A stretch of DNA of 13,100 bases, taken from the NCBI GenBank assembly GCA_019894765.1, contig JAGXNT010000020.1:1-13100 (forward strand), read 5' to 3'. Origin of the DNA: Candidatus Heimdallarchaeota archaeon. Lineage in GTDB: Archaea; Asgardarchaeota; Heimdallarchaeia; JABLTI01. The notes beneath the pieces are model-generated. The model did no database searches and was not told where the DNA came from. It saw only the letters and a program-made list of their open reading frames with translations. The translations under genes were made by a program, and so were the position numbers. How positions within the stretch are numbered: the stretch's first letter is position 1; each line of letters opens with the position of its first letter. Of the stretch, positions 1 through 7,200 are shown piece by piece.

Positions 1-115
1 AAGGGGGGTTAGCGGAGAAGAAAATGATGATTTATCTTGATAGAAAAGACAATTTATAAGCCCTATTCGAGCGGACGTACCACTAGGAGAAATTCCTATA
101 GTAATAGGACCAGGC

Positions 116-385
116 TTAGAGGAAAAAAGAAATAGCAGCACTAAACTGCTGCTTGAAGAGAATATTCATTTTATTGTTTTTCCTTCTTTTCCCATTCGAG
201 TATTTTCTGAACTTATGGATCTTATTTGCTTTCTGCTTATCAGTAAATCCATCAAGCCATTTACTCACAAAAGGATCAGAATATAATGGACCATGCTTCC
301 GAGTCATAAAAACTACATAGAGATATACCGAAATCGAATATATAAATTCCATTATCGAAATTGGGGGATTCTTTTTTGAACGCAA
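116..385 (-). pseudogene. Short frame, possible remnant of a tyrosine recombinase N-terminus
   Basis: This is an 89-codon frame from a TTG at 385, or 78 codons from the first ATG at 352. I do not recognise it with confidence. The segment DPFVSKWLDGFTDKQKANKI resembles the core-binding (SAM-like) start of archaeal tyrosine recombinases, where a short Dx(F/Y)VxxWL stretch precedes a helix ending in a Tyr- or Phe-rich segment. The frame then turns Lys/Asn-rich and ends inside a hairpin with a U-tract. No catalytic Arg or Tyr of an integrase can be present at this length. There is no clear ribosome binding site. It is either a decayed integrase fragment or a chance frame. Confidence 0.25.
121..153 (-). 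terminator. Hairpin plus U-tract terminator, minus strand
   Basis: AGCAGCA (134-140) and TGCTGCT (147-153) form a perfect 7-bp stem with a 6-nt loop. On the minus strand the stem is followed by a T-rich run, the complement of the A-run at 123-128. This fits an end point for transcripts coming leftward from tnpB or from the short frame. The plus-strand side is only moderately T-rich, so two-way use is possible but less clear. Confidence 0.45.
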
Positions 386-457
386 TTAAGGATTCATCAA
401 AATATAGATCATAATAAAAAATTGAATAACCGATACTTTTAATAAATTAAGGATTCA
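384..457. repeat. 13-bp direct repeat downstream of tnpB
   Basis: AATTAAGGATTCA occurs at 384-396 and again at 445-457, 61 bp apart and in the same orientation. The region is AT-rich, but the GGATTC core makes a chance match less likely. It may be the scar of a small duplication, or two copies of a binding site near the right end of the TnpB element. No function can be assigned. Confidence 0.5.
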
Positions 458-536
458 ATTTTTTCAAGAAGTAAAAGCACTTGAATTATTCCTACCGTTC
501 CTTTTTTTATGGATAAATAGGACAAACCTAAATACT

Positions 537-2150
537 TTATCCATTCCCAGTTACTACAACAATTGTGTTGGTGCAGTTCATCTCTGAGCCCCCACTAGGA
601 ACAGTTAAGTGGGGGGTTCCAATATCCATGTAGGGTATTGGGTTGGTATCTTTCAGACTTTTAATTATTTGATAGTCGATAAAGCTTGCTCGGTAGATGT
701 TGATTGCTGCGATATAATCACGGTCAGCAGAGAAGCCACACTGATGACAAATAAACCAGCGACCTTTTAGGTCTTCGATCGAATTATTTGGTCCGAGTAC
801 TTTCACTCCTTTTATGGTGCATCTTGGACAATGTGTGGAGGTGTTCCACGGGCAGACTTTTTGGAGTATTAGTCCTCTTTCTTGGCACTTGTTTTCGAGC
901 AAGTTGGCAATTCTTCCTCTGAGCCATTCTGAGAGTCTTCGTGACCAGCTTCTTCTTCCTCGTGGTGGTTTGTACGAGTGAAGATCCTCGATGATTATTT
1001 TCGTGCAGGACCAATCAAGAGCAAGTTGTATGAGTATATTTGTCGAATTGTGTCCTAGCTCCTCTCCTAAGCGGTTCCTCTTTCGATACAACCTTCGTCG
1101 TTCTTCCTCCTTGCGTTTCACACCTATTTGTTTGCTTTTCCGTTTCTTCTTTTGTTTTGATAGTTGCTTTTGTACGCCAGCGATGTCTCCGTAGAGACGT
1201 TCGATGTGTCGGTACTGGGAGCCTTTGAGTTTTATTACAATCGGTTTTGAGACTTGCGTGCCATCTTCACAGACAACACAGGTGGCTATTTTTTTCAATC
1301 CAAGGTCTATTGCGAGTGTTCGTTCTCTTCCATCTCTTTTTTTTGCTTTTTGAAACTCCCAAGGAAACTGGAGGAAGAAGTATTCGAGCCCCCCTTTCAA
1401 GATTTTGGTTCGTAGAACCGGTTTTTTCGGGTGTGAGGAGTTTGCTTGTTCAATTTTTTCTAGTATTTTTTCCGGAATAGCTAATTCGCTTTCCACCCAC
1501 TGCCAATCTGCAATGCTTCTTGGTTGCGTTGTATTGGGGAGCTTCATTCTTAGGTAGATGGTTTGTCCATCGTTTTGATATTGTAATGCTTGTTTATCAT
1601 CTGGTCCAAATGGAAATGCGAAGTTCTGGATAGTTGGCTCCACAAAGTCGATGTACTCGAACATCAAAAAGTCTATTGAAAGTTTTATATGCCAATTCTT
1701 GATCATTGCGATGGTTTGTTCTACCATCACTTTCTTGTAGAAAGGATAAGTTTTTCCTTTCTTACTCTTCGTTCTGCAGTGTTGCATCACAACAGTGATT
1801 AGTTTGTTCTCATTCGTTTCTGTTCCTAACCAGTTTAATATCTCCAGGCAGTCTTTGAAGCATTGGTATCGTTTGTATTGTCCCCTAAGAATCCTTCCTG
1901 CCCATTCAGCTACTCCTCGTCTAATCCTTGAAGGGAGATAGGTTCCTTCTAATTCTACTCGTCCTTCATTGATAACTTTGTAGGCTTTGAGACCACTCTT
2001 ACCTAGTTTTGTTATCCATTCTTCTGACCAGAGTTCTTCGAGCAGTTTTTGTGCTGCTTTTGTAGTGAGAGCTTGGAACCAGTCTAGTCGTTCATCATCT
2101 GGTAGTTTGAATTGGTAGCTCTTAATGGGGGCTTTTTTTCGCAGGGGCAT
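537..2150 (-). CDS. tnpB: TnpB, RNA-guided RuvC nuclease (OrfB family)
   Basis: 537 residues. TnpB proteins are nucleases guided by an omega RNA made from their own 3' region; they cut DNA and help keep the element in place. The RuvC motifs are visible in order: LAIDLGLKK with D282 (RuvC-I), IIIEDLHSYKPP with E388 (RuvC-II), and a zinc ribbon C441-x2-C444 and C468-x2-C471 followed by ADRDYIAAINI with D476 and D478 (RuvC-III). An extra Cys, C433, lies just upstream. The protein is longer than the roughly 400 residues typical of TnpB; most of the extra length lies before RuvC-I. A Lys/Arg-rich helix (about 330-365) separates RuvC-I from RuvC-II. The C-terminal tail (about 495-537) has a Gly/Pro-rich composition and overlaps the structured 3' RNA. 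The start at 2150 has only a weak GAAAG upstream but a good TATA-like box about 34 bp away. The fold is clear; activity is inferred from the intact motifs. Confidence 0.93.
   Translation of the reverse strand: MPLRKKAPIKSYQFKLPDDERLDWFQALTTKAAQKLLEELWSEEWITKLGKSGLKAYKVINEGRVELEGTYLPSRIRRGVAEWAGRILRGQYKRYQCFKDCLEILNWLGTETNENKLITVVMQHCRTKSKKGKTYPFYKKVMVEQTIAMIKNWHIKLSIDFLMFEYIDFVEPTIQNFAFPFGPDDKQALQYQNDGQTIYLRMKLPNTTQPRSIADWQWVESELAIPEKILEKIEQANSSHPKKPVLRTKILKGGLEYFFLQFPWEFQKAKKRDGRERTLAIDLGLKKIATCVVCEDGTQVSKPIVIKLKGSQYRHIERLYGDIAGVQKQLSKQKKKRKSKQIGVKRKEEERRRLYRKRNRLGEELGHNSTNILIQLALDWSCTKIIIEDLHSYKPPRGRRSWSRRLSEWLRGRIANLLENKCQERGLILQKVCPWNTSTHCPRCTIKGVKVLGPNNSIEDLKGRWFICHQCGFSADRDYIAAINIYRASFIDYQIIKSLKDTNPIPYMDIGTPHLTVPSGGSEMNCTNTIVVVTGNG
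589..620 (-). ncRNA. Candidate omega RNA core (pseudoknot-capable) in the tnpB 3' end
   Basis: Read on the minus strand, GGAAC (620-616) can pair with GTTCC (602-598), and CCCCCAC (615-609) can pair with GTGGGGG (595-589). The two stems interleave, which is the layout of an H-type pseudoknot, with a 6-nt linker TTAACT and a 2-nt TA linker. It lies inside the coding sequence about 50 nt before the stop. Known omega RNAs overlap the 3' end of tnpB and contain a pseudoknot, so position and shape agree. The full RNA would run further to the element's right end and then into the guide. Zero nucleotides separate the first strands of the two stems, which makes the geometry tight. Confidence 0.45.
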
Positions 2151-2154
2151 TTTT

Positions 2155-2215
2155 CTTTCAGTAAAATATATATTTAGCTTAATATATAGCTATTTTCCAA
2201 AGAGTATACTGAAAG
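2155..2215. repeat. Imperfect inverted repeat upstream of tnpB
   Basis: CTTTCAGTA (2155-2163) and TACTGAAAG (2207-2215) are exact inverted copies, 43 bp apart. Inside them, AAAATA near 2163-2168 and TATTTT near 2191-2196 can extend the pairing with a bulge. The repeat lies between the divergent tnpB and LAGLIDADG starts. It could be the left-end hairpin of the TnpB element or an operator shared by the two promoters. Confidence 0.45.
2178..2190 (-). promoter_or_regulatory. Candidate archaeal TATA box for tnpB
   Basis: On the minus strand the sequence reads GCTATATATTAAG, with the A/T core centred about 34 bp upstream of the tnpB ATG. That distance suits an archaeal promoter with a very short leader. 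It lies within the inverted repeat at 2155-2215. No clear BRE is seen, and the region is generally AT-rich. Confidence 0.35.
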
Positions 2216-2321
2216 TATTATGCTTTTATTTCAAAGAATAGTTAATTAATTAGTGTTTCGTACAACTAATCAAAGGGGCATTAAAGAAAGAAAAAAAGAA
2301 TAGAGTATTAGGAGAATACAA

Positions 2322-3977
2322 ATGCTTGAGTTCCTTCATTGGCGAACGGATCCATTCTTAGTGGATACTGAGCCACTTAAACAAAATACTTGGCTTACTG
2401 CAAACGGTTTACTGGAGTCGAAGCAAAATAATTTATTCCAAACCCCTACGAGTCAATTACTCTTTTATCCTTTAATGATTCGTAAAATAGATTTTGTTTC
2501 CGGAGAACGCCTGTTACAATCATTTCCTTACATTCTCCTCGATAAGGAATGGATTGCAAATATTAGAAAAAAATCTCTCATTCTCGCTGAAAAAGCATAT
2601 CATTATTTCCGGAAATCAAACTACAATAGGTCTATTCTTAAATGGCAAAAAAAGATCATAAATTACTTAGATAACCAACAAAGATTACCATTTCCTCTTT
2701 TCAGATTAGCTGATGATTGGTTAGACTATTTTTCTTGTAAAGAATTTATACAATACCAATCCGCTCGTGGAGAAGATTTTCAGTTACCATTATATCTCAC
2801 AGAAGAGTTAGCCTACCTTGTAGGAGTAATCATGGGTGATGGTCATCTTGCAAACTATTTCATTAACATCATAGATTCTTCAAAAGAACATATTGAAAAC
2901 TTGAGTCAACTTTTATCCAACTTATTTAATTCGAAGATAGAATTTTTTGTTCAATCCAATGCTAATGCTTGGAACGTTAATATTTTAGGGAAATGGATAG
3001 TTCGATTCTTTAATTTCTTATCCGGGCAACCAATTAATGCTCGAAAGTATCCTTCCCTTCGAGAACCACTCATTTTCCAAAGTAACGATCTTTTTCGAAG
3101 AGCTTTTTGGCGTGGACTGATGGATGCAGATGGTAGCTTCAAGTCGACAATTGGCTTTGGCACAGCATCTAAACGACTTCGGACAGACTTTGCTAAATTT
3201 TTGAAGCAATACCAAATAAATTATCGTTTCTATGAACAAGAGGTGTTTGGGGGAATCACTTATAGCTTAAATGTTGCTGGTCACTCAAGAAAGCAATTTG
3301 CTTCCTTAATTGGTTCAAATCATCCACAAAAACAGCAAGAATTAAATTTACTTTTACAAAAAAAGATATATCGTTTTTCACCGCGAATTTCTACTCTAAG
3401 AAAGAAAGGATTTTGGGCAAGACAAGTTGTTAATTTTAAGGAGGAGAAATTAAAGCAAGGTTATTTTAATTTTACCCTACTCGATACATTAAGTATATCA
3501 CAACTAGGTGTATTTCTTCGCTCTTTAAGAAAACAAAACAATCATACCCAATTAGAATTAGCATCTATAATAGAAACGTCACGTGAAAGTCTATCAAAAT
3601 ATGAAAGAAATTTCACTTCTATTCCTATTTCGATTCTTCATCGGATTCTTTCAGCCTATAAGATTACTTTTGTTGACTTTTTAGCTAATCATCAAAAATT
3701 GCAATTACATTCAGGCAATTCTACTTGCTTATTAGATACTCAACCAAACGATATACTATTAACACTACTAAAAGGTTTACAATTTAAGGAAAGAGGAGTA
3801 ATTATTATTATTGGATTACCAGATAGACCTCTAAAGCAATACATACAAAATCTTAGTGACTATTTCTCAATAAAAGTGGAAACATCTATGTTATACAATT
3901 CAGTATTAATTGCATTTGTTCGGGAATTTTTTGTCTTGTTAAACGGAATTAATGATTTTGAATCAAGAATAAAATAA
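2322..3977 (+). CDS. LAGLIDADG homing-endonuclease-like protein with XRE-type helix-turn-helix
   Basis: 551 residues. LAGLIDADG proteins cut DNA at long sites or act as maturases or DNA-binding regulators. Two copies of the signature helix are present: LAYLVGVIMGDGHL (D173) and WRGLMDADGSF (D270), with the acidic residues that bind catalytic metal. A single chain with two motifs should act as a monomer on an asymmetric site. About 160 residues precede the first motif and contain a helical, basic stretch that may bind DNA. Residues about 395-450 (TQLELA, then SRESLSKYER) look like an XRE/Cro-type helix-turn-helix. A C-terminal part of about 90 residues is not recognised. The start is supported by AGGAG at 2310-2314, 7 nt before ATG. 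It is not inside a visible intein or intron host gene, so it is free-standing. Whether it cuts DNA or regulates cannot be told from sequence. The segment 3978-4056 just behind it is strongly structured. Confidence 0.88.
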   Translation: MLEFLHWRTDPFLVDTEPLKQNTWLTANGLLESKQNNLFQTPTSQLLFYPLMIRKIDFVSGERLLQSFPYILLDKEWIANIRKKSLILAEKAYHYFRKSNYNRSILKWQKKIINYLDNQQRLPFPLFRLADDWLDYFSCKEFIQYQSARGEDFQLPLYLTEELAYLVGVIMGDGHLANYFINIIDSSKEHIENLSQLLSNLFNSKIEFFVQSNANAWNVNILGKWIVRFFNFLSGQPINARKYPSLREPLIFQSNDLFRRAFWRGLMDADGSFKSTIGFGTASKRLRTDFAKFLKQYQINYRFYEQEVFGGITYSLNVAGHSRKQFASLIGSNHPQKQQELNLLLQKKIYRFSPRISTLRKKGFWARQVVNFKEEKLKQGYFNFTLLDTLSISQLGVFLRSLRKQNNHTQLELASIIETSRESLSKYERNFTSIPISILHRILSAYKITFVDFLANHQKLQLHSGNSTCLLDTQPNDILLTLLKGLQFKERGVIIIIGLPDRPLKQYIQNLSDYFSIKVETSMLYNSVLIAFVREFFVLLNGINDFESRIK

Positions 3978-3980
3978 CTC

Positions 3981-4056
3981 AAAAGCTCACGCTTTGGGGT
4001 GTGCACGCATCGACGCTACTCATCGCTTACAGCGATTCATAACGCGTCAGAGCGAG
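3981..4056 (+). ncRNA. Candidate structured RNA or DNA element, GC-rich block
   Basis: Immediately after the LAGLIDADG stop, the base composition turns visibly GC-rich for about 75 nt within AT-rich surroundings. A long-range stem can form between GCTCACGC (3985-3992) and GCGT (4044-4047) plus GAGC (4050-4053), 8 pairs with a 2-nt bulge. It encloses a perfect 6-bp hairpin ATCGCT-TAC-AGCGAT (4022-4036). Competing local stems exist: AAAGC-TCAC-GCTTT (3982-3995) and GACGC (4012-4016) with GCGTC (4044-4048). The nesting suggests a folded transcript end or an element-end structure. It is not a tRNA: no T-loop or acceptor pattern is seen. Identity is unknown. Confidence 0.35.
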
Positions 4057-4109
4057 AAACTATTGAAATTTTATTAAAAATGGTCAACTATGCATAAATT
4101 TCCATAATC

Positions 4110-4129
4110 AAAAAGGGATGTCCTTTTTT
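4110..4129 (+). terminator. Hairpin and T-tract terminator behind the LAGLIDADG gene
   Basis: AAAAAGG (4110-4116) pairs with CCTTTTT (4122-4128) around a short loop, with a possible extra G-T pair, and the T-run itself forms the 3' arm. Further T-runs follow at 4151-4163, about 4170 and 4179-4183, which suits termination at oligo-T tracts as known in archaea. It would isolate the LAGLIDADG transcript from the downstream operon. Confidence 0.5.
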
Positions 4130-4278
4130 CTGCCGTTTATAAAGGAAGCTTTTTTTGTTTTTTAAGCTCTTTTAGTCCTTTTTAAAGCTTAATCGTCGAG
4201 ACTTAGGTAGGTACTTCCACATCCTTGTTATTTCATAAGAAAAATGGTCGAGAATTGACGTAGAACGGAGTTTAAGAT
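4130..4278 (+). promoter_or_regulatory. Upstream region of the Cas1-fusion operon
   Basis: No gene is seen here. TATA-like candidates are TTTATAAA (4136-4143) and TTTTTAAAG (4179-4187); both lie 90-140 bp before the start, so a leader of tens of nucleotides would follow. A 7-bp direct repeat GTCGAGA occurs at 4195-4201 and 4247-4253 within that leader and might be an operator, although it is short. GGAG at 4267-4270 lies 8 nt before the ATG and is the likely ribosome binding site for the operon's first gene. None of these assignments is proven. Confidence 0.3.
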
Positions 4279-7200
4279 ATGAGCGATTCTATTACTGCAA
4301 CTAAAAAACTTCCTTTAAGCGTTTCATTAGGGATAAATGCTATTCTTTCTGAGCAGGAAGATTTGCAAACTGATCATCTTACTAAATTTTCCTTGCACGA
4401 CAAGAAATCTTTTCTCTTCGAGCAGGAGAACTTTGTTTTAGTGAGTAGTAATAAGATTAAGAGACCGAAAGTTTCTCAACCTAATCCTGAGCTGCTTTCC
4501 CTTGCCACACAACGTGCCCTTGCCTTAAAGCATTACAGCAACAAGGCTGTCCTTCTAGTAGTGAACAATAGGTATGAAGGAGAATTGATCATTAAAAACT
4601 TAAACGCTTGTACTTCTTGCTACAAAGTGTATACTAGTAATCCAAGAATACAGAACAAAATCCACAAGGACAACTATGCCCAGTTTCAAAACGAAGCAGA
4701 TTTTATAATCATAACCTATACCAAGCTCTGGGAGCAGGTGACAAATAGAAATAACCCACTTACTGAACAAATTGTCTTTGTTAATCCCTTGACCAGAGGG
4801 AATATTCTTTTGGATGTTGCTAAAATTGATATGATTGCTGGATGTCTTCATCGTCATAAGTGCTTAAAACCTAGCTTTTCATTCTTTTTTGATGAAGCTT
4901 TATTCCCGATACTCACAAAAAAAGAGTATCAACACCTGACAAAAGCTCAAAGCACTATCTATTTTCGTTGTTCTGAACCTACGAGAAGCACTTACAACAA
5001 CCCGTTCCAAGAAGCAATTCCAAATCTTTCTAAAAATCAGTATCAATTATTCATCCTATGTGAGCTTTTCAGGGGAAGAAAAACCATAAAAGAGCTCCTA
5101 AATCGCTTCCAAGAGACCTTTACTTACAAATTACACCTATTCAGCCAAGGTATTTTTCCTGTAGAGCTTAATGAGCAGAATAATAACATTGCTGATTTCA
5201 AGAAAAGGATTGACTTATGTATCTATGCTAATATCGTCGAGCAATTGAATAAATGGTCTAAAAAATACTCAAAGCAAATGCAAGGAGAAGTAGATATTGA
5301 CTTTAACCTTAAATCCGGTAAGATAACCAGTTCTAATAAGATTACTTGGCAAGAATCTGAAAAAACTGAAAGGTTCTTGCCGTTAATTTCTAAGAAATCC
5401 GATAGCAAGTACTACCTTAGTGCTCTGGGAGAAGCTGTGTTGGCTGCAAGTGCGTTTTTTGGCGGAGTAACATCAAACTTCAGCTTAATTCTGCGTCACT
5501 TGAGAAAGCTTCTTTTTAGACAAAGCAAGACAACAACCAAACTCACAGTATGGGAGATTATAAGATTCTATTTAGTATTATTAGGAGTAAAGGAAGAGGT
5601 TGTAACTCATTGCTTAGCTCAAATTCCTGAACAACTTGATACTGAAGCAAAGATCAACATGCTGGTTGAGTATCTTAAAACAGAATTCAAAAAGATGATT
5701 GATTCCTATAATGGATTCTGTGCAACGAAAATACTAGGTGCTTTTGAGCAACTCATGGACACCGAAGCATACCTTGTGTTTCAGCAGCTGAAAAAGAAGG
5801 AAAATGTAGATGAGCAGTCTTGGGAGAAACGACGAAGGGATGCAATTTTACTGAAGGCAAATAACCAACCATTAACTGTAATGTTCACTGCAAATAACTA
5901 CCATATGCTTCGTCAGCAAGCAAAAAAACTCTTGGAAAACTTGGTTTCGGAAGGTCGCTTGATATGCATTCAAACATTTGACAATAAAGGAAAATTAACA
6001 TATAGATACTGTACGCAAGAACTGCTGGATGCCTATCCCTTTTTACAAAAAAGTTGTGGTAATTGTCTCTGGTTTCGCAAGAGGTTCAAGACTTGCACCT
6101 TTCTCCGGTTACAACAAGCGTTTAACCCAAGTCAAGTTCGCGATGAATATCGAACCTATGCTAATGGAAAGATCTGTGTAACAGCCACTGCCTGTGGAAA
6201 ACATAGAACAAGGGCAGATTATGATAGAAGTGGAAAAGGAACACAATTTACTCTCAAAGTCAATGAGCTGACCAAAGAGATGAGAAAAGTGCTGATGTCG
6301 TACATTTCTGGGACTGTAACAGAAAATGTTTACCTGTGCTTTACTTGCCGTGAACCAATTGCTGAGTTTGGTACAGACAGCAAACTGTTCTTCCCTAAGA
6401 GAAGAGTAAGTTGTTCGAATTGTGCTACTCTCTACTTGAAGAAGAACAATGAGAAAGTTACCATTAGGACTGAATACCGACACTTACTCAGAGGTTTATA
6501 TTACCAAGAAACTACCTCTCTGCCAAAGATCCTACTGGAAAAGGATCCCACCTATGCCTTCGTTATTTATGATAAAGAATCATTGGAGTTAGATCTAAAT
6601 GAGTCCAATGAAACCTCTCCTGATTTGTTTCTATGTAAGCAACGAATTCCTCTGAACAAACTTCAATATCTATACTTTGCAGGACAAAGGTATAAGGAAC
6701 TGGAACGATTTCTCAAAGTATTAGCAGAGAGCGATCCAGAACAATACTCGTACACCATCCAGCGAGCAGAAGCAAAGGAAAAGAAAAACAAACAAGATGC
6801 AGAAACCACTACTTTGCTACCATTTACTCCTGAAAAATATATCTTTCTTAAAGACTTTATGACCTATCTACACAAAGAGGGACTTATGACGCAGTCGTTC
6901 ATACAAGCCAGGACCCTCTCAAATATTGGAGCAATGCTAGTACTAAAAGAAGCATATGAGCTAATGGAACACAAGCATTGGCGGTATGACCACAAGTTAT
7001 ATGCTATGGTCGATCTACTCATCCGTGTTAATGGGGGAGTGAAGTCAAGTTTCTATGGAAATCAACTGGAAGGACTTAGCAATATATACTTTTTTGACGT
7101 TCTCAAATCAGAAGCTGAACAAGTAGGACTATGGTCTTGGGGACGTGTTAACAGTCGATTGGTGAAAGATTTCTTTCTTTCTTTCAGTAAAACCTTAAGT

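Larger units (their letters stand above)
1..536. other. Left margin without a convincing gene
   Basis: No confident gene lies here. On the plus strand a stop-free frame runs from about 44 to 297; its first part reads like protein (PIRADVPLGEIPIVIGPG at about 62-115) but it has no start codon and is preceded by stops at 38 and 41 in the same frame. It could be the frameshifted tail of a gene that enters from the left. On the minus strand there is a short frame at 116-385. A hairpin at 134-153 and a 13-bp direct repeat at 384-396 and 445-457 are listed separately. The rest, especially 385-536, is AT-rich with long A and T runs. It lies directly downstream of tnpB, so the true right end of that element should fall inside or near it. 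Confidence 0.5.
537..2215 (-). mobile_element. Solo TnpB element (IS200/IS605 superfamily, IS1341-like); edges estimated
   Basis: A tnpB gene stands alone with no Y1 transposase (tnpA) or serine recombinase in the window, the arrangement usually called IS1341-type. Candidate end structures are the inverted repeat at 2155-2215 just upstream of tnpB (left end) and the pseudoknot-capable segment at 589-620 near the 3' end of tnpB. The real right end should lie downstream of the stop codon, between about 400 and 536. Boundaries are inferred, since no second copy or empty site is available. Confidence 0.5.

Noticed and set aside
991..1480. Plus-strand reading frames within tnpB
   Set aside because: They are antisense shadows of a clear RuvC protein; their Phe/Ser/Cys-rich translations have no domain pattern.
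3981..4056. tRNA or CRISPR repeat
   Set aside because: No T-arm or acceptor stem pattern, and there is a single block with no regular repeats.
4057..4278. Possible terminal inverted repeat of a casposon-like element matching 11583-11691
   Set aside because: Only short shared words such as GTCAA and TGTCC were found; no alignment above about 6 bp holds up in these AT-rich flanks.
6109..6483. 124-codon minus-strand frame inside the Cas1 fusion gene
   Set aside because: Antisense to the zinc-ribbon region of a well-supported gene, Ser/Cys/Phe-rich, no ribosome binding site.
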